Assembly: GCF_019740315.1 (NCBI RefSeq) | Contig: NZ_JAHXZR010000003.1 | Span: 1 to 64,000 of the forward strand | DNA from: Oceanobacter mangrovi | Lineage (GTDB): Bacteria > Pseudomonadota > Gammaproteobacteria > Pseudomonadales > Oceanobacteraceae | Direction of reading: 5' to 3' | DNA: 64,000 nt | Part shown: positions 21,501 through 27,887 of the stretch, piece by piece | How the letters are laid out: every line of letters begins with the position of its first letter | Numbering within the stretch: the first letter of the stretch is position 1 | The notes under the pieces: generated by a model | What the model saw: only the letters and a program-made list of their open reading frames with translations | Database searches by the model: none | What the model was told of the DNA's origin: nothing | Made by a program: the position numbers and the translations under genes

Positions 21501-22175
21501 GTTCCCCGCCGCGAGAGCTACCGTACCCAGTCGGGCACTGATGACACCGTTGTTGGTGACGCTGCCGCCAAGCAGGGCAATGGCACCCCCGGCACTGTTG
21601 AGACTGCCATTATTGACCACCGCGGCATTATCGCCGTCACCACTGAACTGGTAATTACCTGCCAGAAAGTCGTCATCGTTGATGTCCAGGGTGGAGGCCA
21701 CCAGACCGGCGGTATCCACCGATGCGTTTTCACCAAACAGGATGCCGCTGCTGTTGATCAGAAAGACTTTGCCGTTGGCACTGAGGCTGCCGTAAATCTC
21801 GGAAGCATCACTGGTGATGACCCGGTTCAGGGCAACTGAATCCGACGACGGCTGAATAAACACCACACTGTAGCCTTCACCAATGTCGAAGGTTTGCCAG
21901 TTGGTGATCAGGCTGTCGCTGCTCTGGTTAATGGCCATTTCAGTACCACTGGTGCTGATGCTGGCCTCGCCAGACACGACCTCGGCGCCGGTTGGTAAAT
22001 CCGTTGCCAGAGCGGGCAGACTGCCCAGCAGGCAACAGGCGGACAAACCGCTGCGCATGGCAGAACGGGAAAGGGAACGGACCGTGACACCACGGCTGCG
22101 ACTGCGACTGAGTTCAGAGGTTGCCTGATACTCACCCACGCTGGGGTTAAAGACCGTGCGATAACATCGGTTCAT
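15510..22175 (-). CDS. TpsA: giant secreted filamentous-haemagglutinin-type adhesin
   Basis: A 2221-residue two-partner secretion substrate. An extended signal peptide (MNRCYRTVFNPSVGEYQATSE-like start, to about residue 56) precedes a TPS/haemagglutinin activity domain (about 60-230), with the motifs NRVITSDASEIYGSLSANG and GKVFLINSSGILFG. Next come beta-helix sequence, a first block of GLUG-like repeats (about 625-925), and MBG/YDG-type domains (about 975-1325). A second TPS-like domain follows at about 1325-1500 (NRVVGDAASIIDG, GRVFILNSNGVLFS). A second GLUG block (about 1755-2090) has repeats such as GGLVGENTGGSISDSSASG. The tail is acidic, with Cys at 2209 and 2216 only. It is probably a surface adhesin; its ligand is unknown. 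Confidence 0.93.
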   Translation of the reverse strand: MNRCYRTVFNPSVGEYQATSELSRSRSRGVTVRSLSRSAMRSGLSACCLLGSLPALATDLPTGAEVVSGEASISTSGTEMAINQSSDSLITNWQTFDIGEGYSVVFIQPSSDSVALNRVITSDASEIYGSLSANGKVFLINSSGILFGENASVDTAGLVASTLDINDDDFLAGNYQFSGDGDNAAVVNNGSLNSAGGAIALLGGSVTNNGVISARLGTVALAAGNVITLDFAGDGLLSVAIDEATLGALVANHQLIQADGGQVILTASAADSLLQTVVNNDGIIQAASLEDHNGTIVLSGGDGAVEVSGTLDTSAAYSSADGEQASSGGTIQISGSSISLTSATLDVSGTTGGGSIEIGAGYQGSDYQSTGLTDSSSLTKATSISIDDDSSLLANAGSSGDGGTIVVYAEQDTQVGGQYSATGGSISGDGGLIETSASSLSVASAISIDTTAANGATGTWLLDPDGFTVGDDGDMTAAALTSALQTSNVTIQSTDGSGDDGDITIADDVSWSSNTLTLTATHNINVNAVMTASDNAGLVANYGTGTDEDGVLYGLYTQQGGNSSFTGQINLDETVSVVMNGNSYTVITDASQLADIASDGYYVLGADLGDGFDDQTISSFAGVLNGFGHTFSYSNDYDNSGIASGLFGTLESSALVSNLILTLGYIYGQGSGSASAVGSLANINYGSIINVGSGVGVKDTLADDEGNSSIGGLVGINYGLLANSYTYAGSLDIVNIGGGLVGTNETSGVIVNSSTRYNSATVVADAATVTYLGGLVGVNNGTISKSYSTLLVSTGSSRYDEEDFPDLIAGGFVGQNNGTIDQSYAYHDTETGTGSMAISLSTVGGFVGENTGTITNAYAYDMLDGNKAHAAGFAYINSGTIENSYARFTSNASSAKTVYGFVAYNTGTISNSYWTHNEGGTAVDSVDDDGSEDYVDLTTELSAEEASDLSSYVGFDSDIWSSAGSGFPMLAALNAVYVSNSLSSYTTLDYGEDAYSSGSLLIYGLQAGDTSADVLSIDEDALSWGYLDAGDYNASDVTVSSVDGYNVMGTFTVTPATINLSYNNYTTYAAKEYDGTTDVDLDGNSSFTGLVGDQTLTISYDASYDSADVAWSDGYVTSQTITVDNISVSDGENGGKASNYVLSADSYTASAVISQRVVDSSELSSSASDKTYDGTTTADVTLSTTDSLAADALASGELSLEYDSADFDSADAGDDQTVTVSGISLAGDSAGNYVLASDSSTTEASITPLVLTVYGSTTDTELTSTTISADELSLSGVLEGDTVNLSGSATLLSSDEGSNELDISNLTIDNANYTLAGADTNFVISEALRVAISSSDGVTLDDDVNTTSITTTESSSWINWQVFSIDAGETVTITQPDGSSVLLNRVVGDAASIIDGTLLSNGRVFILNSNGVLFSSSSYVDVAALVASTLSLSNDELMDGDGQFVFSVGSSETGSIVSEGDIVIADGGFVALLSSQGVSQTGNISATNGSVVLAATSGLTLTTDDTGLTDYQLDDVSGALTFGGSASISNGLLETAGETLNLDSLTLIDDSAAATWSVSVPAISIGDSGLFSADEVAAQLAVRNLLLNAMDGGITISDDISWSSDSTLGLASTDTLDINARLNASGANAGLIIEGDYAINSEHLDYNADTTGYADAGITLSGANASLTIDGNDYVLLHDMDDIEAINDAGGSGYYAIANDIDASAYSYTEAVVTTFTGVLAGLGNTIANLTVNTGHENYAALIGQATDAVFRDLIMEAVDIAGYRYLGALLGYGSNITLENIHVSGSVIGNIDNSITSGLERNGYVGGIAGAIDLGTANNVSSSATVTSNYSDSANADFTNTGSHTGGLIGEAAGLTLTNAYNTGDVTSHSSVGGLVGSLISYTASDGTVVDSVVEYAWNTGTISGDDVYLEDGTAGNISYYVGGLFGSVTNATISHVWSSGDVYGGGYTGGLIGAATDSDITDASASGDIYAYNVENDHFYQTSIGGLIGDMSGGSVSDSSASGDVYADSTDDPYYTYMSVGVGGLVGTLEDGTISNSSATGNVTGGSMVGGLVGENTGGSISDSSASGNVNGSAAVGGLVGHDEEGSYTNSTSSGEVSYLLEPQSAVDNSEDSITDEEDGNSDDSDTNNGNTSTSATTAARAAADASQQDLPETESTADRFDGDSSDDLALIAAREGSGDQDDGSYSADVHEIEIDGVIYQLSEDNCDPATENCQGEDQ

Positions 22176-22249
22176 ACAAAGACTCTCCCAATGCCAGGCC
22201 CACCAGCGCAGGCGGCATAGACATCAATAATGCGTTGTAACAGGGGAAA

Positions 22250-22275
22250 GCCCGATCAGCTGTCGCTGACCGGGC
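22250..22275 (-). terminator. Hairpin between the ModA-like gene and tpsA
   Basis: On the minus strand, GCCCGGTCAGC pairs with GCTGATCGGGC around GACA, followed by TTTCCCC. It lies 15 bases after the binding-protein stop and 75 bases before tpsA. It would let some transcription continue, giving much binding protein and less adhesin. Confidence 0.65.
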
Positions 22276-22289
22276 AAGGCGGGGTGGGA

Positions 22290-23111
22290 TCAGAACGCCA
22301 GGCAATAATCCGCCAGTTCGGCCTGACCGGCGCTGCTGGCGAGCCAGGTCATGAAGGTGGCTACCGCGGTATCTACATTGGTTGTGCCGCTGTAGATCTG
22401 GATTGCTCCATGATCGTAGGTATCGTCAAACACATGATAGGTGGCACCGCTTGGCACGCTGACGGCGCCACTGCTGCAATGCAGTGCGGTCGGTACAAAG
22501 CCGGATTCCATCGTGCCGCTCGACACATTGTTGTCGACCATTTTGATGGTGCTGTATTGGGTGGTATCCGAGGAAGAGCTGATCGGAGAGTAATAATCAT
22601 CGATCATATCTTCTGCGGCCACACCATAAGGCCCATTGGTTGGATTACAGATACCAATGCTGGGGCTGGTGTAGTTGGCAATAAAATTGGTGGGCCAGTT
22701 GGTAGAAACATCAATATTGCCATTGGACCAGTGCATCAGTTTGCCTTCAGAAACGACCACTGGCGACGTCACGCTACTTGGGTAATCGGCATAGATATCG
22801 TCTGGATAGTCGGTATCCGCCGAAATAAACAAGTTGTAGGTTGCGGTACTGCTGGCCAGGTCACTGATAATTTGGCTGGCATAGCTGCCAGATGAACCTG
22901 TTGCAATATCAAAATCGACAGTAAATCCCAGACCGCTATAGGCACTGGATGCCTTGAATGCCTGGATCACCGGGCCTTCGGTAGTGCCTGAACCCAGCGC
23001 ATCTTCAAACAGCTTGGCAGCGGCAATTTCAACGGTAACCGCCTGGGCGGAAGCGCTGAAGGCGATGGCCATGGCGAGAGTGCTGATAACGGGCAGAACT
23101 TGCTTTTTCAT
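22290..23111 (-). CDS. ModA-like periplasmic substrate-binding protein
   Basis: A 273-residue exported protein with signal peptide MKKQVLPVISTLAMAIAFSASAQA. The mature part fits the ModA branch of type 2 periplasmic binding proteins: an opening AAAKLFEDAL, a GSSGSYASQI oxyanion-loop region, LFISADTDYPDD and GICNPTNGPYGVAAEDM. ModA binds molybdate or tungstate; related proteins bind phosphate or other oxyanions, so the ligand is uncertain. No permease or ATPase for it is nearby. The start at 23111 has GGAGA upstream. It is the first gene upstream of tpsA on the same strand. Confidence 0.75.
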   Translation of the reverse strand: MKKQVLPVISTLAMAIAFSASAQAVTVEIAAAKLFEDALGSGTTEGPVIQAFKASSAYSGLGFTVDFDIATGSSGSYASQIISDLASSTATYNLFISADTDYPDDIYADYPSSVTSPVVVSEGKLMHWSNGNIDVSTNWPTNFIANYTSPSIGICNPTNGPYGVAAEDMIDDYYSPISSSSDTTQYSTIKMVDNNVSSGTMESGFVPTALHCSSGAVSVPSGATYHVFDDTYDHGAIQIYSGTTNVDTAVATFMTWLASSAGQAELADYCLAF

Positions 23112-23200
23112 CGTGTTGTTCTCCATCAAGTGTCACTGGTGAGGGTTACCCGCTCGGTGTTGCTACCACTTGCCAGCGCAGGAATTTGGCAAGCGAACAC

Positions 23201-23230
23201 TTTTCTATGAATAAAAACTACATAACGATC
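23201..23230 (-). repeat. Direct repeat R1 upstream of the ModA-like gene
   Basis: Contains TATGAATAAAAAC and ends CATAACGATC on the plus strand. It matches R2 at 23321-23350 with a few changes, exactly 120 bp apart. Both lie upstream of the leftward operon and may be regulator-binding sites. Confidence 0.45.
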
Positions 23231-23320
23231 CGTGAGGAGGAGATAGCAACCGATATACCAGCTGTGCTGTTACAGGCATAAGGTTCCAGTCAGCGAGTGT
23301 TGATAAGGGATAACTGGTTG

Positions 23321-23350
23321 TTTTTTATGTAAATAAAAAATATAACGATA
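23321..23350 (-). repeat. Direct repeat R2 upstream of the ModA-like gene
   Basis: Contains TTTTTTATGTAAATAAAAAA and ends TATAACGATA on the plus strand; it is the partner of R1. A degenerate PhoB site is possible but the match to the Pho box is poor. Confidence 0.45.
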
Positions 23351-23666
23351 GGGTTTCAGGGAGTTCTTATGGCGATTTTTGTCGGGAATTATGGCGTTCA
23401 ATGACAAACAATGATGGTTATATGTAGTACAACTTCCTTTTAATGTCATAAATACGACACAAATCGGGTTGAATAGCCGGTAGCAGGCGAAAACTTCTGG
23501 AGCTATGGGCAGATTTTCGGCAGATGGACTCTTTTTGATTACGTTGAGCTACATATTTATGACTGGATTGGTATCTCGCTATTGCATTGCCTGGCAGCTG
23601 AAACCGAGGTGGTGCTTTTGGCGGCTCTTTATAGGTCTTGCTAAAAAGCCTGTCTGAAAAGCCGGT

Positions 23667-23825
23667 ATGGATTGCCGTTGCGGATTGGGCTGTTGGCTTA
23701 TTCTGTTTGCCGATGAATGGAAACAACGGCTTTGGCCGGATGACACCGACTGGCTTGATCGCCTGCTGGCGTTTGATCACTGCTGCTGGAATCCGTGGAG
23801 CGGTAACACCTGTTACCTTAGGTAG
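23667..23825 (+). CDS. Possible 52-residue Cys/Trp-rich ORF
   Basis: An ATG ORF of 52 codons, with protein-like composition in its second half (ADEWKQRLWPDDTDWLDRLL, then CCWNPWSG) and six Cys. The ribosome-binding site is weak and I recognise no family. It could be a remnant of a larger gene. Confidence 0.2.
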   Translation: MDCRCGLGCWLILFADEWKQRLWPDDTDWLDRLLAFDHCCWNPWSGNTCYLR

Positions 23826-24083
23826 CGTTTTTGTGGCTGGGTGAGGGAGCCTTGTCTGGTGGTTGAGGGTGTTTCGGACGGATTATCTATTCACAGTGAC
23901 ATAATTCACTGAGTCTGCCGGGGATTGGCTGTTTTTGCCCTGTGGTGGCTCGGGTGGTGTTTTTGATGATCAGCAAACCGGCAGGTGTGTTTTATTTTGG
24001 TGCGCTGTGCTTCATAAATGCGCCAGGTTGGGGTGTTTTTGCTGGAAAAATGCCTGTTCAGGTCAAAAAGCTGGCTTGATAAA

Positions 24084-24101
24084 TGCTTGAACATTCAAGC
24101 A
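24084..24101. promoter_or_regulatory. Palindrome, candidate activator site for the sigma54 promoter
   Basis: TGCTTGAACATTCAAGCA: 8-bp arms around two bases. Further GCTTGAT half sites lie at 24074 and 24110. It lies about 90-105 bp upstream of the -24 element, the usual distance for a sigma54 activator. Confidence 0.5.
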
Positions 24102-24187
24102 GCTGGATTGCTTGATATAAGTCAAATAGCCGCATTTCTGCGGTTTCTCCCCCTTATTTTTATTTTCCAAAGGAACTGGGCCTTAGT

Positions 24188-24204
24188 CTGGCATCATTTC
24201 TGCA
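24188..24204 (+). promoter_or_regulatory. Sigma54-like promoter of the ABC/oxygenase operon
   Basis: CTGGCATCATTTCTGCA fits the -24/-12 consensus: GG at 24190-24191 and GC at 24202-24203, 12 bases apart. Operator D starts four bases later, so the start point would fall within it. Confidence 0.6.
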
Positions 24205-24207
24205 TCA

Positions 24208-24244
24208 TAATTTCACATATAAATCATCAATTCATATTTGAAAC
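24208..24244 (-). promoter_or_regulatory. Operator copy D
   Basis: In complement it starts GTTTCAAATATGAATTGATG and ends TTATATGTGAAATTA. It aligns without gaps to copies A, B and C. It spans the expected transcription start and ends 14 bases before the ATG of the ABC ATPase. Confidence 0.7.
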
Positions 24245-24258
24245 AAAGAGTGATTCCA

Positions 24259-25140
24259 ATGACCACAACCAGCCCTATGTATGTCGTCTCCGAATCCGAC
24301 GGTAACCAGCCTGCTGCAACTGCGAGCAAGGCTCGGGTTGCTGATGTAACTCCAACCCGGGTGGAAATCGAATTTCGTGGCGTCAGCAAGGCGTTCCCGC
24401 GTAAAGGCCAGAAGGATGCGCCTGCGGTGGTCAAGGATCTTACGTTCAGCATCCGCAAGGGTGAAGTGGTATCGCTGATTGGCCCTTCCGGTTGTGGCAA
24501 AAGCACCTTGCTTAATATGGGCAGTGGTTTGTACAGCCCGACCACCGGCACTGTGATGGTGGCTGGTCAGGAAGTCAAAGGCCCGGTCAAGAAGGTTGCC
24601 TTTATGCTGCAGAAAGACCTGCTGATGCCATGGCGCACGATCGAAAAAAACGTCGAGGTCGGTCTGGAAATCGCCGGTATGCCGAAGGCGGAACGTCGTG
24701 CCATCGCGACCGAAATGCTCGGCAAATGTCACCTGGCCGGTTTTGAAAAACATTATCCGTTCCAGCTGTCTGGCGGTATGCGTCAGCGCGCCGCGCTGGC
24801 TCGCACGCTGGCGATGAAACCGGATGTGCTATTCCTCGATGAGCCGTTCTCGGCACTCGACGCCCAGACCAAAATGGTGCTGCAACAGGATCTGGCCCGC
24901 ACCCTTTATAACGAGCAGAAGACTGCTCTCTTTATTACCCACGATCTCGCCGAAGCGGTTGCACTGTCTGACCGCATTCTGGTGATGAGCGCCCGTCCGG
25001 GCACCATCATCGAAGAGATCGACGTCAATTTGCCAATGCGTGACAACCCGCTGGAGCGCCGCAAGCTGCCAGAAACCGGCCCCTTGATTGGTCGTTTGAT
25101 GGAGCTGCTGCATGTCGGTGAAGAAGGTTCCATGCATTGA
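24259..25140 (+). CDS. ABC transporter ATPase, nitrate/sulfonate/taurine (NitT/TauT) type
   Basis: A 293-residue ABC ATPase: Walker A GPSGCGKST (near residue 83), Q-loop FMLQKDLLMPW, signature LSGGMRQRAALAR, Walker B VLFLDEPFSALD and the switch His in FITHDLAEAV. A non-conserved extension of about 35 residues precedes the domain. The start at 24259 (MTTTSPMYVV) follows AAAGAG; an upstream TTG at 24238 would lie inside operator D. It is the first gene of a rightward operon with its own binding protein and permease. Confidence 0.95.
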   Translation: MTTTSPMYVVSESDGNQPAATASKARVADVTPTRVEIEFRGVSKAFPRKGQKDAPAVVKDLTFSIRKGEVVSLIGPSGCGKSTLLNMGSGLYSPTTGTVMVAGQEVKGPVKKVAFMLQKDLLMPWRTIEKNVEVGLEIAGMPKAERRAIATEMLGKCHLAGFEKHYPFQLSGGMRQRAALARTLAMKPDVLFLDEPFSALDAQTKMVLQQDLARTLYNEQKTALFITHDLAEAVALSDRILVMSARPGTIIEEIDVNLPMRDNPLERRKLPETGPLIGRLMELLHVGEEGSMH

Positions 25141-25213
25141 TCGTCTCGTTCTGCTTTCAGTAACACCCACTCAAATCGCTAGAAAGACCGACTGCAACTA
25201 CTAGGAGAACACC

Positions 25214-26278
25214 ATGAAGCTATTTGGCAAGACGTTCGCCCGGGCCGCTATGGTCAGCGCCGCCGTGCTTTGCTCAGCCATGTCCCAGGCTGAAGATGCG
25301 TTGAAGGAAATTACCTACCTGATGCCGGCACCACCAACCCTGCCAGCGTTTGCACCCTGGACCCTGGCCCAGAGCAAGGGTTATTTCGCGGAAGAAGGTC
25401 TGAAAGTGAATTTTGTCACCGCCCGCGGTGGTGTTGACGTTGCCAAGCAGATTGGTACCGGCAATGCCATGGTTGGTGGCGCGATTGGCGATACACCACT
25501 GATCGTACGTGCCAACGGTATTCCGGTGAAAGCCGTTGCGGTACTGGGTTCCGGCAGCCTGACCGTACTGGCGACCGGTGACAGTGCTGGCATCAAGTCC
25601 GTCACCGACCTGAAAGGCAAGACAGTGACTGTGCTGTCCTACGCCGACACGACCTATTACGCGCTGCTGGCAACCCTGAAGAAATACGGCCTGACCAAGG
25701 ACGACATGAACATTCAGGCCGCTGGCCCGGCTGGTGTCTGGAAGCTGTTTGCGACCGGTGATGCCGATGCCATGGCCGGTGCGCCGGACTGGGTTGTATC
25801 CGTGCAGGACAGCGGTCGTGACATCAGCGTGGTGCCAGAGAAAGACATGTTCCAGAGCATGGCACAGGCGATTCTGGCCTCTGACGACGCCATCAAGAAT
25901 CACCCGGACATCGTCCAGGGCGTGGTAACTGCGACGCTGAAAGGTATGCGCGACATCATGGCCGACCCAAAACAGGCCGCGATGGACTTTGCTTCCGCCG
26001 TGCCTGCCTTTAAAGGTCGTGAAGATTACCTCGAACGGGCGTTCGCTCTGTTTAACGAGCGCGTTTACAAGAATCCGCCAATGCCGGGTGTGATCGATGA
26101 AGAGCGTCTGGGCGAAGTCGCCAAGTTCTATCTGGCCGAAGGTATCGTCAAGACCGAAGTACCACTGAAAGACCTGTTCACCAATGAATTCGCCAAGAAT
26201 GCGCGCCCTGGCACCGTAGCCGACTTCTCGTCTACCAAGCCGCACATTCAGGTGACCACCCGTGAAGACCGTCCATAA
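25214..26278 (+). CDS. ABC transporter substrate-binding protein (NMT1/SsuA-like)
   Basis: A 354-residue periplasmic protein with signal peptide MKLFGKTFARAAMVSAAVLCSAMSQA. The mature part is a type 2 binding protein of the NMT1/THI5/SsuA group: PWTLAQSKGYFAEEGLKVNF, the GGVDVAKQIGTGNAMVGGAI ligand loop, and LKGKTVTVLSYADTTYYALL. Relatives bind sulfonates, taurine, nitrate, pyrimidine precursors or aromatic acids, so the ligand cannot be named. AGGAG precedes the start. Its position between ATPase and permease supports a complete importer. Confidence 0.93.
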   Translation: MKLFGKTFARAAMVSAAVLCSAMSQAEDALKEITYLMPAPPTLPAFAPWTLAQSKGYFAEEGLKVNFVTARGGVDVAKQIGTGNAMVGGAIGDTPLIVRANGIPVKAVAVLGSGSLTVLATGDSAGIKSVTDLKGKTVTVLSYADTTYYALLATLKKYGLTKDDMNIQAAGPAGVWKLFATGDADAMAGAPDWVVSVQDSGRDISVVPEKDMFQSMAQAILASDDAIKNHPDIVQGVVTATLKGMRDIMADPKQAAMDFASAVPAFKGREDYLERAFALFNERVYKNPPMPGVIDEERLGEVAKFYLAEGIVKTEVPLKDLFTNEFAKNARPGTVADFSSTKPHIQVTTREDRP

Positions 26279-26299
26279 GACGGGATTGGAGAAAGCTGT

Positions 26300-27070
26300 A
26301 TGAATAACCGAACTGTGATTGGTAGCGTCTGCATCCTGCTGCTGTTTCTGGCGTCGTGGGAATGGGGTCCCGGCGTAATGGGAATGCCGGAATACGTGTT
26401 GCCGAAACTGAGCCGCGTATGGAGTGAGTTCTTCGTTATGTGGGACAACAGCGACCTGCTCAAACACACCCTGGTCACGGCGGCAGAAGTGCTGCTGGGC
26501 TTCGGAATCGGTGCTTTGCTGGGTGTCGCCATTGGCGTGGTGCTGGGCTTGTCCCCAGCCACCGAAGCCATGCTGTCACCCTATATTCTGGCGCTGCAAA
26601 TTGCCCCGAAAGTGGCGTTTGCGCCGCTGTTTGTGATGTGGCTGGGTTACACCATCTATCCAAAAATCCTGGTGGCGGTGCTGATTGTGTTCTTCCCGGT
26701 GATGATCAACGTGCTGTCAGCAGTACGGGCAGTCGACCCGGACATGATCAACCTGATCCGCATCATGAACGCCAGCCGCTGGCAGCTGTTCCGGCTGGTG
26801 GAGTTTCCGTCAGCCATGCCAGCCCTGTTTTCCGGCCTGCGCATCGCCTCCACGCTGGCTGTAATTGGTGTCACCGTCGGTGAGCTGGTGGGTGGCAACC
26901 TGGGTCTGGGTTACCTGCTGGTTGACTCTGAAGGCCAGGGCAATACCGCCGGGGTGTTTGTTGCCATCGTTGGGCTGACCGTGATCGGAATCGTTGCCTA
27001 CGCCGGGGTGGTCTTTGCCGAAAAACGCATGCTGCACTACATGCCAAAAGCCAACCTGGTTACGGCGTAA
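26300..27070 (+). CDS. ABC transporter permease (SsuC/TauC type)
   Basis: A 256-residue inner-membrane protein with about six membrane helices. It has the BPD-transport motif ending in the cytoplasmic EAA loop (RIMNASRWQLFRLVEFPSAM, about residues 153-172) that docks the ATPase. The first helix is IGSVCILLLFLASWEW and the last is GVFVAIVGLTVIGIVAYAGVV. It completes a NitT/TauT-type importer with the two preceding genes. Confidence 0.94.
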   Translation: MNNRTVIGSVCILLLFLASWEWGPGVMGMPEYVLPKLSRVWSEFFVMWDNSDLLKHTLVTAAEVLLGFGIGALLGVAIGVVLGLSPATEAMLSPYILALQIAPKVAFAPLFVMWLGYTIYPKILVAVLIVFFPVMINVLSAVRAVDPDMINLIRIMNASRWQLFRLVEFPSAMPALFSGLRIASTLAVIGVTVGELVGGNLGLGYLLVDSEGQGNTAGVFVAIVGLTVIGIVAYAGVVFAEKRMLHYMPKANLVTA

Positions 27071-27080
27071 GGAGCAGACC

Positions 27081-27857
27081 ATGAGTGCTGATCTGACACT
27101 GCCTGCTGACTTGTTGAACGGCCGTAAGGTACTGGTTACCGGTGCCGCTCGCGGACTGGGTTTTGCTTTCGCCGAACAGATTGCCCGTGCCGGTGCGCGG
27201 GTAGTACTGGCGGATATTCTGGCCGAACAGGTACAGCAATCAGCCGCGCAACTGCGCGAGCTTGGGCTGGACGTGCATGCGGTGACCATCGATGTGCGTG
27301 AGCTGCAATCGGTGCAGGCCGCGGTAACCGCTGCGGTGGCCTGGCTCGGTGGCCTTGATGGTCTGGTTAACAATGCTGCCATCACTAACTCGGGTGGCAA
27401 AACCACGGAAGAGCTGGATATCGATACCTGGGACCGGGTAATGGAAGTCAACGTTCGTGGTTGCTGGCTGGTGACTAACGCCTGTTTGCCAGCGCTGCGT
27501 GCCAGTCAGCGCGCTGCGATTGTCAACCTGGCGTCGGACACCGCGCTATGGGGCGCGCCGAAACTGCTGGCCTATACCGCCAGCAAGGGTGCCGTGATGG
27601 CCATGACCCGCACGCTGGCAACCGAACTCGGCGACGACGGCATTACCGTCAACGCCATTGCTCCCGGTCTGGTGGCCGTTGAAGCCACCGAATACGTGCC
27701 GGAAGACCGCAAGCAGCTGTACCGCCAGCAACGTCCGCTGAAGCGTACCCAGCTGCCTGAAGATGTATGCGGCGCGGTGATCTTTGCGCTGTCGGACTTA
27801 TCCCGCTTTATCACTGGCCAGACGCTGCCCGTTAACGGCGGCTTCGTGATGCCATAA
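27081..27857 (+). CDS. Short-chain dehydrogenase/reductase
   Basis: A 258-residue classical SDR. The cofactor motif is VTGAARGLGFAF (about residues 19-30), followed by NNAA, a catalytic Ser in NLASDTALWG, and the Tyr-Lys pair in YTASKG near residue 170. Acidic residues after beta-strand 2 (VLADIL) suggest NAD preference. It begins 10 bases after the permease stop. Its role would be oxidation of an alcohol or diol intermediate of the pathway; the substrate is unknown. Confidence 0.92.
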   Translation: MSADLTLPADLLNGRKVLVTGAARGLGFAFAEQIARAGARVVLADILAEQVQQSAAQLRELGLDVHAVTIDVRELQSVQAAVTAAVAWLGGLDGLVNNAAITNSGGKTTEELDIDTWDRVMEVNVRGCWLVTNACLPALRASQRAAIVNLASDTALWGAPKLLAYTASKGAVMAMTRTLATELGDDGITVNAIAPGLVAVEATEYVPEDRKQLYRQQRPLKRTQLPEDVCGAVIFALSDLSRFITGQTLPVNGGFVMP

Positions 27858-27887
27858 CGGCGTCTGGAATCTCAGCAGGAACGAATT

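Larger units (their letters stand above)
23112..24258. other. 1.15-kb region between divergent operons
   Basis: It must contain the promoters of the leftward ModA/tps operon and of the rightward ABC/oxygenase operon. Near the left gene are two 30-bp direct repeats exactly 120 bp apart. Near the right gene are an inverted repeat, a sigma54-like promoter and operator D. The middle holds only doubtful small ORFs. Confidence 0.6.

Noticed and set aside
23321..23350. R2 as a further IclR operator half site
   Set aside because: Only the TTTTTTATGT arm matches copy B; the GAAACGA centre and left arm are absent.
23443..23460. Pho box ATGTCATAAATACGACAC for the ModA/tps operon
   Set aside because: It matches about 14 of 18 consensus positions but is on the plus strand and more than 330 bp from the leftward gene start, so position and orientation do not fit.
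23418..23780. 120-residue ORF on the minus strand
   Set aside because: Basic, low-complexity composition, no ribosome-binding site and no family pattern; it overlaps a more protein-like ORF on the other strand.
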